Assembly: GCF_027889715.1 (NCBI RefSeq)
Contig: NZ_JAPJZH010000004.1
Location: 124,001 to 188,000, forward strand
Direction: 5' to 3'
From: Allohoeflea poritis
GTDB lineage: Bacteria; Pseudomonadota; Alphaproteobacteria; Rhizobiales; Rhizobiaceae
Length of the DNA stretch: 64,000 bases
The position numbers were made by a program, and so were the translations under genes. Under the pieces are notes generated by a model. The model made no database searches. It saw only the letters and a list, made by a program, of their open reading frames with translations, and was not told where the DNA came from. Each line of letters opens with the position of its first letter. Within the stretch, counting starts at the first letter, position 1. This document shows, piece by piece, positions 1 to 10,494 of this stretch.

Positions 1-186
1 GTGCATCCAGCCATCGGCGCCGGCCGCCTTTTCGACGCCGGCCACCGAATGCAGCATGACGACGAGCAGGATGCAGAAGCCCTTGAGGTAATCGACCCAC
101 ACGACCCGGCCCGATTCCAGATGAACATAGTCGCGCATCGCGTGAGCCGAAGCGGCTGCGGGTGACTGTTTTTCCACATAGGCCAT
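1..186 (-). CDS. Acyltransferase 3 family membrane protein, N-terminal fragment
   Basis: The reading frame runs off the left edge of the window, so only the first 62 residues are visible. After a short polar N-terminus comes the motif WVDYLKGFCILLVVMLHS, the typical first transmembrane helix of acyltransferase-3 proteins, in which an Asp and a conserved His (here in MLHS) begin and end the helix. Such proteins O-acylate surface sugars or glucans at the inner membrane. The substrate cannot be told from this fragment. The gene diverges from the penicillin-binding protein gene, and the 172-base gap between them should hold both promoters. Confidence 0.75.
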   Translation of the reverse strand, partial: MAYVEKQSPAAASAHAMRDYVHLESGRVVWVDYLKGFCILLVVMLHSVAGVEKAAGADGWMH

Positions 187-358
187 GGTGCAATCCGTAA
201 GGAAGATCATTGAATTTCCTGATCAAAATAGCAGAGCAACCAAAGCGAAGCGTTAATATCCGCGTGGCAATTGTCCCGGCCCGGCAAAACGATTAACGCC
301 CCCTTAAATTGCCGCAATTAAAGTCCAAGCCGCTCCACCTGAAAAAGTGCTGGGACGC

Positions 359-2563
359 ATGGCCAAGAAACGAAAAAACCAAACGCGCATTGAACCGTCG
401 ATGACACGCCGCAACGGCCTGCGCGCGAGCGCCGGCGACCGGGTGGCGGGCGGCCATGCATCTGGAAAGCGCAAGGGCGGGTCGACCAAGAGGAAGGCCG
501 GCTCCGGGCGGCGCAAGTCGCGATCCGGATCCGCGCGGCGCGGCCTTACGGGTTTTCTGCAGCGATCGCTCTACTGGTGCTTCGTGATCGGTCTTTGGGT
601 GGCCATCGGGGTCGGCGCCCTTGTGGCCTATTACGGCGCCAAGATGCCGAGCGCGACGACCTGGACGGTTCCCGAGCGGCCGCCGAATGTGAAGATTGTC
701 TCCAGCGACGGACACACCCTCGCCAATCGCGGCGCCACCGGCGGCGAGGCGCTGACCCTGTCGCGCATGTCGCCCTATATCCCGCAAGCCGTGCTGGCCA
801 TCGAGGACCGCCGCTTCTATTCCCATTTCGGCGTCGATCCCATTGGCCTTGCCCGCGCCATGACGCAAAACGTGATGGCCGGGCGCATGGTGCAGGGCGG
901 ATCGACCCTCACCCAGCAGCTCGCCAAGAACTTATTCCTGTCGCCCGAGCGCACGATCGAGCGAAAGGTGCAGGAAGTGCTGCTCGCCTTCTGGCTCGAA
1001 TATAATTTCACCAAGGACCAGATCCTGGAGATGTATCTGAACCGGGTCTATTTCGGTTCGGGCTCCTATGGCGTTGAAGCCGCGTCACGGCGCTATTTCA
1101 AGAAGCCGGCGCGCGATGTGAACCTGGCGCAGGCGGCGCTGCTCGCCGGCCTCCTGAAAGCACCCTCCCGGCTTTCCCCGGCGCGCAACCCGGATGCCGC
1201 CGAAGCGCGCGCCCAGATCGTTCTGGAGGCCATGCGTGACGAGGGTTTCGTGACGGATCGCGAAATCACCACGGCCATGACCCGGGAACCGACGCGGGCC
1301 AAGAGCTACTGGACGGGCGCGGAAAATTATGGCGCCGATCTCGTGATGGACCGGCTGGAAGCGCTGATCGGCGGCAAGGTGACCCGCGATCTCATTGTCG
1401 ATACCACCATCGATTACCGGCTGCAGCAACAGGCGGAAAAGACCATCCGGGGCGCCATCGATCACAGCGGTACCAAGCTCAACGTCTCGCAGGGCGCGCT
1501 CGTCTCCGTCGACGGCTCCGGCGCCATCCGTGCGCTGGTCGGCGGCTATGATTATTCCGTCAGCCAGTACGACCGGGCGACGAAGGCGAAGCGGCAGCCC
1601 GGCTCGGCCTTCAAGCCGTTCGTCTATGCCGCTGCCCTGGAGATGGGCCGCACGCCGCAATCGGTGCGCAATGACGCGCCGATCCGGATCGGCAAGTGGA
1701 CGCCGTCCAATTATGATGAGAAATATCGCGGGCCCGTAACGCTGTCCGAGGCGCTGTCCAGCTCCCTCAACACCATCGCGGCGCAGCTTGTCATGGAAGC
1801 CGGCGCCGACAATGTCGCCAAGACGGCGCGCCGCCTGGGCATCGAATCCAAGCTGCAGACCAACGCATCCATTGCGCTCGGCACATCGGAAGTGACGCTG
1901 ACGGAGCTGACAGCCGCCTACGCGCCCTTCATGAATGGCGGCTACAAGGCCACGCCGCACATCATCAAGCGGGTGCGCACGGCCGACGGCAAGGTGCTTT
2001 ACGAAAACACCTATGACAACCCGCCGCGCGTGCTGCGGCCCGAGATCATCGCCATGATGAACGGCATGCTGGTCAGGGCGGTCAATGAGGGCACCGGCCG
2101 CAAGGCCCGCCTCGGCAGCCACCAGGCCGCCGGCAAGACAGGCACCAGCCAGGCGTTCCGCGACGCGCTCTTCATCGGTTACACGGCGCATCTGACGACG
2201 GGCGTATGGTTCGGCAATGACGACAGCACGCCGACCCGCAAGGTCACCGGCGGCAGCATGCCGGCACTGGCCTGGCGCAGCTATATGGAGGCCGCCCACA
2301 ACGGCTCGTCCAACGCCCGGCTGCCCGGTCAATACAATGTGCCGAGCGATCCAAGCCGCGTGGCGGTGCCGATGACCCGGCCCGCCGACGGCGTGGTGCG
2401 CAGACCCGCCGGTGCGATCGGCGACACACCGTCACGGCAGTGGTCGGGCGACGTGGCGCAAGAGCGCACCGGCTCGACATCGCGGCGCGCACCGCCCGCC
2501 GATGTCGGATCGCGCAACACCGACGAAACGACAACGCTTCTCGACATTATTCTGGGCAACTAG
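359..2563 (+). CDS. Class A penicillin-binding protein (PBP1-type, transglycosylase/transpeptidase)
   Basis: This bifunctional enzyme polymerises and cross-links peptidoglycan in the periplasm. A Lys/Arg-rich cytoplasmic tail (about residues 1-65) precedes one membrane helix (about 71-91). The GT51 transglycosylase follows, with EDRRFYSHFG (catalytic Glu149) and GGSTLTQQLAKNLFL. The transpeptidase has all three motifs: SAFK (Ser416), SSSLN and KTGTS (about 593). The C-terminal tail is Pro/Arg-rich and probably disordered. I chose ATG 359, giving 734 residues; GTG 347 in the same frame would add four residues, and neither start has a strong ribosome site. The stop codon overlaps that of the convergent neighbour in a shared CTAG. 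Confidence 0.93.
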   Translation: MAKKRKNQTRIEPSMTRRNGLRASAGDRVAGGHASGKRKGGSTKRKAGSGRRKSRSGSARRGLTGFLQRSLYWCFVIGLWVAIGVGALVAYYGAKMPSATTWTVPERPPNVKIVSSDGHTLANRGATGGEALTLSRMSPYIPQAVLAIEDRRFYSHFGVDPIGLARAMTQNVMAGRMVQGGSTLTQQLAKNLFLSPERTIERKVQEVLLAFWLEYNFTKDQILEMYLNRVYFGSGSYGVEAASRRYFKKPARDVNLAQAALLAGLLKAPSRLSPARNPDAAEARAQIVLEAMRDEGFVTDREITTAMTREPTRAKSYWTGAENYGADLVMDRLEALIGGKVTRDLIVDTTIDYRLQQQAEKTIRGAIDHSGTKLNVSQGALVSVDGSGAIRALVGGYDYSVSQYDRATKAKRQPGSAFKPFVYAAALEMGRTPQSVRNDAPIRIGKWTPSNYDEKYRGPVTLSEALSSSLNTIAAQLVMEAGADNVAKTARRLGIESKLQTNASIALGTSEVTLTELTAAYAPFMNGGYKATPHIIKRVRTADGKVLYENTYDNPPRVLRPEIIAMMNGMLVRAVNEGTGRKARLGSHQAAGKTGTSQAFRDALFIGYTAHLTTGVWFGNDDSTPTRKVTGGSMPALAWRSYMEAAHNGSSNARLPGQYNVPSDPSRVAVPMTRPADGVVRRPAGAIGDTPSRQWSGDVAQERTGSTSRRAPPADVGSRNTDETTTLLDIILGN

Positions 2564-3213
2564 ACAATCTGGACCTGGGCGCCAATTCCCATGCGCCACA
2601 GGAGCTGGTCGAAACGGTCCTGACCGTAGAACGGTTCTTTATCGAACACGAATACCGGCACGCCCCAGTGTCCGGCTTCCAGCAGCCGGTCGTGATTGGC
2701 CGCCAGGATCTGTTCGTAGCGCGATCCGTTACCGCCGGCACGCCGTTGCAGATCGTCCATGTCCAGTCCGGCACGGGCCAGCGCATCGGCAAGCGCCGGG
2801 CCCTTGTGCCAGTTCCGAGCGCTTCCATCCCAGATAAGCCGGGTGACCTGATCGAGAAAACGCCACCCGGCGCCGACCTCGTCGGCCGCGAGCGTCAGGT
2901 GGTTGAGGCGGTGAATGCGCGGCTGGTGTTCGGCCGCCCGGTAGACGGTCCCCGGCCGCATCTCGACCGGGTAGGGCCGCGCCTCGGCATAGGGCAGGCC
3001 GAGGAATGCGGCGGTACGGGCAACGTCACGAAAGAAATAGTCCTGCTCGATCGGCAGGCGGCCCTGGAAGGCGGTGGCGTTGCGCAGAACGCCGGGCTGC
3101 ACGAGCCGCAGCCGGACATCCACGTCCTCATGCGCCTGCAGCGCCAGGATCCGGTCCAGCACGAAATAGCAATAGGGGCTTTGATGCGACCAATAAACGT
3201 CGACGGTTCTCAT
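2560..3213 (-). CDS. DsbA-family 2-hydroxychromene-2-carboxylate isomerase-like protein
   Basis: This 217-residue thioredoxin-fold protein begins MRTVDVYWSHQSPYCYF. The Ser-Pro at residues 12-13 sits where DsbA has its CxxC, as in the glutathione-dependent isomerases (kappa GST group) that act in naphthalene catabolism. The family is widespread and often of unknown substrate, so a role in aromatic breakdown is not implied by the neighbours. The frame is open far upstream, but the start at 3213 matches the family N-terminus and has GGAG just before it. It converges with the PBP gene and overlaps it by four bases. Confidence 0.8.
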   Translation of the reverse strand: MRTVDVYWSHQSPYCYFVLDRILALQAHEDVDVRLRLVQPGVLRNATAFQGRLPIEQDYFFRDVARTAAFLGLPYAEARPYPVEMRPGTVYRAAEHQPRIHRLNHLTLAADEVGAGWRFLDQVTRLIWDGSARNWHKGPALADALARAGLDMDDLQRRAGGNGSRYEQILAANHDRLLEAGHWGVPVFVFDKEPFYGQDRFDQLLWRMGIGAQVQIV

Positions 3214-3382
3214 TCTCCGATTCCCTCCCGGGCAAGGCGCGTAGTGGCTGGGCGTTAAACTGATGCGAAAATGCAACAGCGGGCGCCTTATGTCTGCCAC
3301 CGCATTCATCGGCCTTGCAAATTGCCCGCCAGCACGGTTTTGTTTGGTTAACATTTCGACGTGGCGGGGGCCATTTCTTGTA

Positions 3383-3967
3383 ATGCGGTTTCGGTATGGA
3401 ATCGCCGCTTGTTTTGCGGCGCAGTTGTGTTTGGGGACTGCCGCATTCGCGTCGGACGATGCATTTCTAAGCAGATTGGAAATTGGCAAACATGCCAAGG
3501 ACTGGGAAGCGCGCTTCGGTGGGGGAGCGTTCGACACCGGTCCTGCATCACCCAATCATTTCTCCGGCGGCATCATCAACGGCGAGATCCTGCTGCCGTC
3601 ACCCGACATACTCGAGGCGATCGGATCGCCACGCCCGCTTGTCGGCGCGGACATCGCGATCTCCGACAATCCGATCCATGTGGTCTACACCGGATTGAAC
3701 TGGCAGGTTCACCTGAGCCGGCGGCTCTATGTCGGCTTTACCGGCGGCGGGTCATGGAACAGTTCGCGCGTGACGACGGACGCAGCTTCGGGCGCGACCA
3801 AGGATCTCGGATCCGACTGGCTGTTTCTTCTGCAGGCAACGATCGGCCTCGACATTACCGACAAACTGCTGGTCGAGGTGTTTTACAATCACTTCTCCAA
3901 TGCCAGCCTGACGGATTTCAATGTGGGGCTGGAATCGGTCGGTGGGCGCATGGGCTACCGCTTCTAG
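3383..3967 (+). CDS. PagL-like lipid A 3-O-deacylase (acyloxyacyl hydrolase)
   Basis: This 194-residue protein has a clear signal peptide, cleaved after about AAFA (residue 23). The rest alternates hydrophobic and polar residues as in a small outer-membrane beta-barrel, and it ends in Phe. Near the C-terminus the motif YNHFSNAS contains the His-x-Ser arrangement (His170, Ser172) used as the catalytic pair by PagL, followed by an N-x-G pattern typical of the family. PagL removes the 3-O acyl chain of lipid A in the outer membrane. I moved the start from an upstream in-frame ATG to 3383 because the signal peptide begins there; a GGCGGGGG stretch lies about 12 bases before it. Confidence 0.75.
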   Translation: MRFRYGIAACFAAQLCLGTAAFASDDAFLSRLEIGKHAKDWEARFGGGAFDTGPASPNHFSGGIINGEILLPSPDILEAIGSPRPLVGADIAISDNPIHVVYTGLNWQVHLSRRLYVGFTGGGSWNSSRVTTDAASGATKDLGSDWLFLLQATIGLDITDKLLVEVFYNHFSNASLTDFNVGLESVGGRMGYRF

Positions 3968-4135
3968 CCGGAGCCGTATCCGGACATCCGAAGGTTGGAA
4001 TCGGGCCGTTGAACGCACGGAAAATCGGTGAACTGGCATAAAATCGCGCGCCGGTGCGATTCGGGGCTTTTCAGGACCGCCCGCGCAATGCTATCGGCGG
4101 TCGCGCAGAGAGCAAAGATCGAATCCGAATCCTGC

Positions 4136-4167
4136 CTTGCAGTCCCATTACGTCTTTCTTATATACG
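4136..4167 (+). promoter_or_regulatory. Putative heat-shock (sigma-32 type) promoter of dnaK
   Basis: CTTGCAG at 4136 is followed after 18 bases from the end of CTTG by CTTATATACG at 4158, which fits the alphaproteobacterial RpoH pattern of CTTG and a C-rich, AT-containing -10 element. The mRNA leader to dnaK would be about 100 bases. The 305-base gap from 3968 to 4272 holds nothing else I can identify. A matching arrangement lies before hslV. Confidence 0.55.
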
Positions 4168-4272
4168 GCACAACAACGGCATCCGGCCGGATGCTGGGGG
4201 ATCGTACCGCTAGGGACTGTCGCATGGAACGCCGCTACGGGTCCGGACAGTTCGCTTCAAGGAGAATGTAAA

Positions 4273-6195
<1,923 letters not shown>

Positions 6196-6202
6196 GCCGG
6201 AC

Positions 6203-6237
6203 GGCCGGCGGACGTGGAAATCGTCTGCCGGCCTTTT
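6203..6237 (+). terminator. Hairpin with T-tract between dnaK and dnaJ
   Basis: A 12-base stem (GGCCGGCGGACG with CGTCTGCCGGCC, one G-T pair) with a 7-base loop is followed by TTTT. It starts eight bases after the dnaK stop and 90 bases before dnaJ. It probably ends or attenuates most dnaK transcripts, which would keep DnaJ below DnaK. Confidence 0.65.
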
Positions 6238-6326
6238 GCCTGTCCAGGTTCTCCTGCATATGGCTTTTGACTTTCCGGGAAAACCGATTCAATCATAATG
6301 ACTCAATCCAACCATGAAGCGGTCTA

Positions 6327-7469
6327 ATGGCCAAGGCTGATTTCTACGAAACGCTCGGCGTGTCCAAGGGCGCAAGCGACAAGGACCTGAAGGGCGCCTT
6401 CCGTCGGCTGGCCATGAAGTATCACCCCGACAAGAACCCCGACGATGCTGAGGCCGAGCGCAAATTCAAGGAAATCAACGAGGCGTATGAAACGCTGAAA
6501 GACCCGCAAAAGCGGGCCGCCTACGACCAGTTCGGCCACGCCGCTTTCGAGCAGGGCGGACCCGGCGGTTTCGGTGGCGGCGGTTTCGGCGGCGGAGCCC
6601 ACGCCTTTTCGGACATCTTCGAGGACATATTCGGCGAGATGATGGGCGGCGGACGGTCGCGCCGCAATGCGGGCGGCCGCGAACGCGGCGCCGATCTTCG
6701 CTACAACATGGAGATTTCGCTCGAGGAGGCCTTCACCGGGAAAACGGCCCAGATCCGCGTGCCGACATCGGTGCAGTGCGACGAGTGTTCCGGCTCCGGC
6801 GCCAAGCCGGGCAGCCAGCCGGTTACCTGCACCACGTGTCAGGGGTCCGGGCGCGTGCGTGCGTCGCAGGGTTTCTTCTCCGTTGAACGCACCTGCCCGA
6901 CCTGTCACGGGCGCGGCGAGATCATCAGCGATCCATGCACCAAATGTTCCGGCCAGGGCCGGGTCAATGAGGACCGGTCGCTCTCCGTCAACATACCGGC
7001 GGGGATCGAGGACGGCACGCGCATACGCCTTGCCGGTGAAGGCGAGGCCGGAATGCGGGGCGGCCCGCAGGGCGATCTCTATATCTTCCTGTCCGTCAGG
7101 CCGCATGAATTCTTCCAGCGGGACGGTGCCGACCTTTACTGCACTGTGCCGGTCTCCATGACCACGGCGGCCCTCGGCGGCCAGTTCGACGTCGTGACGC
7201 TGGACGGCGCGAAAACGCGCGTCAAGGTTCCGGAAGGAACCCAGACCGGGCGGCAATTCCGGCTGAAGTCCAAGGGCATGCCGGTGCTGCGCTCGTCGCA
7301 TATGGGCGACCTCTACATCCAGATTGCCATTGAGACCCCGCAGCGGCTGACCAAGCGGCAGCGGGAACTGCTGGAAGAGTTCGAATCCCTGTCCTCGCGG
7401 GAAAACAATCCGGAATCCTCCGGCTTCTTCTCCAAGATGCGGCACTTTTTCGACACGCTCAGCGACTGA
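6327..7469 (+). CDS. dnaJ: Chaperone protein DnaJ (Hsp40)
   Basis: This is the full-length 380-residue co-chaperone that delivers substrates to DnaK and stimulates its ATPase. The J domain (residues 1-70) contains the HPD signature in [11 protein letters not shown] Gly/Phe-rich linker follows. The zinc domain has four CxxCxGxG repeats: [24 protein letters not shown] and CTKCSGQG. Two beta-rich substrate domains end the protein. It follows dnaK with a 131-base gap containing a terminator-like hairpin. Confidence 0.99.
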   Translation: MAKADFYETLGVSKGASDKDLKGAFRRLAMKYHPDKNPDDAEAERKFKEINEAYETLKDPQKRAAYDQFGHAAFEQGGPGGFGGGGFGGGAHAFSDIFEDIFGEMMGGGRSRRNAGGRERGADLRYNMEISLEEAFTGKTAQIRVPTSVQCDECSGSGAKPGSQPVTCTTCQGSGRVRASQGFFSVERTCPTCHGRGEIISDPCTKCSGQGRVNEDRSLSVNIPAGIEDGTRIRLAGEGEAGMRGGPQGDLYIFLSVRPHEFFQRDGADLYCTVPVSMTTAALGGQFDVVTLDGAKTRVKVPEGTQTGRQFRLKSKGMPVLRSSHMGDLYIQIAIETPQRLTKRQRELLEEFESLSSRENNPESSGFFSKMRHFFDTLSD

Positions 7470-7517
7470 CCGCAGATGCGCCGCAGCACAGCAAGACCTT
7501 TCCGGGGGAACATGTGA

Positions 7518-8114
7518 ATGCGGCAACACCTGCAACGACATGTCGCTGACAGATTCAGTCAAAAACTGCGTTTTTTCAAAGGCCTGGTCAGTCAGCCCAA
7601 AACCGTGGGCGCTATCGTGCCGACCTCCATCTACATGGCGCGGCGCATGGCGAGTGTCGCCAACCCGGCATCGGGCTTGCCCGTCCTGGAGCTGGGACCC
7701 GGAACCGGCGTTGTCACAAGAGCCCTGCTGCGACGCGGGATAGCACCGGAAAACCTGGTCGCCGTCGAGTACTCTCCGGAATTCTGCCGGCATATTCGAA
7801 AAGAACTTCCCGCGGTCAAACTCATCCGTGGCGACGCGTTCAGCCTGGATGAGACGCTCGGCGCCCTGCGCACGACCCGTTTCGACTGTGTGATCTCGGG
7901 CATACCGCTGCTCAATTTTCCGGTGGAAACGCGCGTGCGACTGCTTGAGGACGTGCTCGGCCGCATTCCGAAGGGACGGCCGTTCCTGCAATTCTCCTAC
8001 GGGCCGAATTCACCGATTCCGGCCGGCCGCGGGCAATACAGCGTGACGCGTTTCGGCATCGAGATCCGCAACATTCCCCCGGCGCAGATGTGGATGTACC
8101 GGCGCACGGGTTAG
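7518..8114 (+). CDS. pmtA: Phosphatidylethanolamine N-methyltransferase, rhizobial PmtA type
   Basis: This 198-residue SAM-dependent enzyme methylates phosphatidylethanolamine at the membrane surface on the way to phosphatidylcholine. It has the Sinorhizobium-type layout: an N-terminal amphipathic stretch (FSQKLRFFKGLVSQPKTVGA), then the SAM-binding loop VLELGPGTGVVT at about residue 55, and a C-terminal FLQFSYGP region. PmtA of this class is soluble and unrelated to yeast-type methyltransferases. The gene follows dnaJ closely, which matches my memory of related genomes. Confidence 0.85.
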   Translation: MRQHLQRHVADRFSQKLRFFKGLVSQPKTVGAIVPTSIYMARRMASVANPASGLPVLELGPGTGVVTRALLRRGIAPENLVAVEYSPEFCRHIRKELPAVKLIRGDAFSLDETLGALRTTRFDCVISGIPLLNFPVETRVRLLEDVLGRIPKGRPFLQFSYGPNSPIPAGRGQYSVTRFGIEIRNIPPAQMWMYRRTG

Positions 8115-8130
8115 AGCGAGACGACCAACG

Positions 8131-8715
8131 ATGATACCGCGAATCCTTGTTTTTGCCGGCTCCGTCAAGTCGGCATCGATCAACGCCAAGCTCGCCGACG
8201 CCGCGCAGCTCACGCTGGCGCAACTGGGCGCCGACGTAACCCGAATATCACTGCTCGATTATCCTATGCCGCTGGTCGATGAGGACCTGAAGGCGCGGGA
8301 GGGCATCCCGATGGGAGCGATGAATCTCGGGCGCCTGATTTCGGCCAATGACGGCATCTTCATTGCAAGCCCCGAATACAATTCATCGGTGCCGCCACTG
8401 CTGAAGAATGTCATCGACTGGGTCAGCCTCATTTCCGAAGATGACGGAAGACCGCTCAAGCCCTGGAACGGCCGATATGTGGCGCTCGGGGCCGCATCGA
8501 AGGGCAAGCTGGGCGGCATTCGCAACCTCTATCACCTGCGCTCGGTGATGATGGCGGTGGGCACGCAGGTTCTGACCGAACAATGCGCGGTCGGCGGCGC
8601 GGGGTCGGCCTTCGACGAGGACGGGCGGATTGTCGATGAACGCGCATCGGGCATGCTCGACAAGACCTGCCGGTCGCTCTTCGACCATTGCAAGCGGCAC
8701 GGCCGCGTGGACTAG
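8131..8715 (+). CDS. NADPH-dependent FMN reductase family protein (ChrR/azoreductase-like)
   Basis: This is a 194-residue flavodoxin-fold protein. ILVFAGSVKSASINAKLA at the N-terminus is the FMN phosphate-binding loop. SPEYNSSVPPLLKNVIDWVS is the family signature around residue 90, and GAASKGKLGG follows. Relatives reduce quinones, azo dyes or chromate in the cytoplasm using NAD(P)H. The true substrate is not indicated. It begins 17 bases after pmtA and is probably cotranscribed with it. Confidence 0.85.
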   Translation: MIPRILVFAGSVKSASINAKLADAAQLTLAQLGADVTRISLLDYPMPLVDEDLKAREGIPMGAMNLGRLISANDGIFIASPEYNSSVPPLLKNVIDWVSLISEDDGRPLKPWNGRYVALGAASKGKLGGIRNLYHLRSVMMAVGTQVLTEQCAVGGAGSAFDEDGRIVDERASGMLDKTCRSLFDHCKRHGRVD

Positions 8716-8802
8716 CGACAAAGCCGGCCCGCCACTGGACAGACCTTTCCCGGCGGCCTAAACGAAAGCCGCACCGAATCATGAAATCAGCGAGGTAACC
8801 GC

Positions 8803-9513
8803 ATGCAGGATGCCAGATCGCGCCTGATCGTCGGCCTGGATGTACCGACGACAGACAAGGCCGCGGCCATTGTTTCCGCCCTGGGCGACACGGTCGAATT
8901 CTACAAGATCGGCTATCAGCTCGTCTTTGCCGGCGGATTGGAATTCGCCCGCGATCTGATCGCCGGCGGCAAGCGTGTCTTTCTGGACATGAAACTGCTC
9001 GACATCGACAATACGGTCGCCAAAGGCGTTGAAAACATTGTCAAAATGAATGTCTCCATGCTGACGCTGCACGCCTATCCGAAGGCCATGCGCGCCGCGG
9101 TGGAGGCCGCCAGGGGATCGGATCTGTGCCTGCTCGGCGTCACCGTGCTGACCTCGATGGACGCCGCCGACCTGAAGGAAGCAGGCTATTCGGACGATCC
9201 GCAGACGCTGGTGGCCAGACGTGCGCGGCAGGCGGCGGAGGCCGGCATGGGCGGCATTGTCTGCTCTGCGGCCGAGGCACGCACAGTCAGACAGATCGTC
9301 GGGCCCGATATGGCGGTTGTGACGCCCGGAATCCGTCCCGCCGGCGCCGATCATGGCGACCAGAAACGCGTCGTCACACCCGGCGACGCCCTCGGCATGG
9401 GTTCCAGCCACCTGGTGGTCGCGCGCCCGATCATCGCGGCACCGGACCCGGTCGCGGCAGCGCAGGCCATCCTTGCGGAAATGGATGGCGCTCTTTCGGA
9501 AAATGCGCTCTAA
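8803..9513 (+). CDS. pyrF: Orotidine 5'-phosphate decarboxylase
   Basis: This 236-residue TIM-barrel enzyme converts OMP to UMP, the last step of de novo pyrimidine synthesis. Visible signatures are LIVGLDVPT at the N-terminus, [16 protein letters not shown], which holds the catalytic Asp-Lys-x-x-Asp array, and the phosphate-binding TPGIRPAG near residue 180. The start has GAGGTAACC upstream. The length is normal and all key residues are present. Confidence 0.97.
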   Translation: MQDARSRLIVGLDVPTTDKAAAIVSALGDTVEFYKIGYQLVFAGGLEFARDLIAGGKRVFLDMKLLDIDNTVAKGVENIVKMNVSMLTLHAYPKAMRAAVEAARGSDLCLLGVTVLTSMDAADLKEAGYSDDPQTLVARRARQAAEAGMGGIVCSAAEARTVRQIVGPDMAVVTPGIRPAGADHGDQKRVVTPGDALGMGSSHLVVARPIIAAPDPVAAAQAILAEMDGALSENAL

Positions 9514-9552
9514 TTATTAGACCAAAAAGTCAAATTATGGTGGGAGGAAACC

Positions 9553-9846
9553 ATGGCAAAAGCCTACTGGATTGCCAGTGTCGATGTGAAGGACCCCGAG
9601 CGCTACAAGGACTATGTCGCAACGGCAAAACCGGCCTTCGAGCGCTTTGGCGCCAATTTCCTGGCGCGCGGCGGCGGGATCGAAGCCCTGGAAGGCGAAC
9701 CGCGCGCGCGCAATGTCGTGATTGAATTCGCATCCATAGAAGATGCGAGGAACTGCTACAATTCGGACGAATACCAGGCCGCCAAGGCCATCCGGCAAAG
9801 TTGCGCCGAGGCGGTCACGCTTCTGGTCGAGGGATATGAAGCCTGA
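9553..9846 (+). CDS. DUF1330 domain protein
   Basis: This 97-residue protein starts MAKAYWIASVDVKDPERYKDY, the standard start of the DUF1330 dimeric alpha/beta-barrel family. Further family features are a conserved Gly-rich turn (FLARGGG) and a C-terminal region with the Tyr-x-Ala motif (EYQAAKAIR). The family is common and its function is unknown. A good GGGAGG precedes the ATG. It lies 39 bases after pyrF and its stop is overlapped by the next gene, so the three are probably read together. Confidence 0.88.
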   Translation: MAKAYWIASVDVKDPERYKDYVATAKPAFERFGANFLARGGGIEALEGEPRARNVVIEFASIEDARNCYNSDEYQAAKAIRQSCAEAVTLLVEGYEA

Positions 9847-10390
9847 TCCTGTGCAATCGGACGGTTACACGATCCGGCCCATGCGGGCCGGGGAAGCGCC
9901 CCGGCTTCTGGATATAGATACAGCGTCGACGACGCTCTTCTCAGACGTCGATATTCCGGAAATTGCCGCAATTTCAACAGTTTGCGGCCCCAGCCTTGAG
10001 GACTTTCAACGCCATATCGAGGGCAGTGGCGTCCATGTCGCCTGCGACAGTGGCGACCGACCGGTCGGCTTTATCGCATATGAAAGCGTTGAGGCCGCCA
10101 TTTATGTCTGGCTGCTGTCGGTTCACCCCGATCACATTCGCCGCGGGCTGGGGTCGCGGCTTGTCGCGTCTGCTCTGGATGCCGGCCGTTCTCTCGGGGC
10201 GCAGACATGCGTGCTTTCGACCTTCCGCGATGTAGCGTTCAACGCGCCCTTCTACCGCCGGCAGGGCTTTACCGAACTGCCGCTCGAAGAAGCAAGCGCG
10301 GTTTTCCGCAAGCGGTTCCGTGACGAGGTGCCGGCAGGCACCGACCCGGGTCTCAGACTGCTGATGCAATATGCGTTTCAAAGCGGCTGA
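9836..10390 (+). CDS. GNAT-family N-acetyltransferase
   Basis: This 184-residue protein has the GNAT core. WLLSVHPDHIRRGLGSRLVA contains the R/Q-x-x-G-x-G/A acetyl-CoA loop (RRGLGS, about residue 105), and APFYRRQGF is the C-terminal beta-strand signature. The acceptor is unknown. I placed the start at 9836, where the ATG overlaps the last codons of the DUF1330 gene and is preceded by GAGGG; an in-frame ATG further upstream lies deep inside that gene and is unlikely. Confidence 0.85.
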   Translation: MKPDPVQSDGYTIRPMRAGEAPRLLDIDTASTTLFSDVDIPEIAAISTVCGPSLEDFQRHIEGSGVHVACDSGDRPVGFIAYESVEAAIYVWLLSVHPDHIRRGLGSRLVASALDAGRSLGAQTCVLSTFRDVAFNAPFYRRQGFTELPLEEASAVFRKRFRDEVPAGTDPGLRLLMQYAFQSG

Positions 10391-10494
10391 ACACCCAAGA
10401 TTATGGGGCCTGCGGCCTATTGGCACTTCACCTTCACCACCGTTTTGACTATGAAACAGGCTGAAAAAGCAATTCTTGCGGGGAGCGGGCGACC

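Noticed and set aside
1085-2332. Long antisense ORF opposite the PBP gene
   Set aside because: It is fully covered by a well-supported gene in the other strand, and its translation shows no domain.
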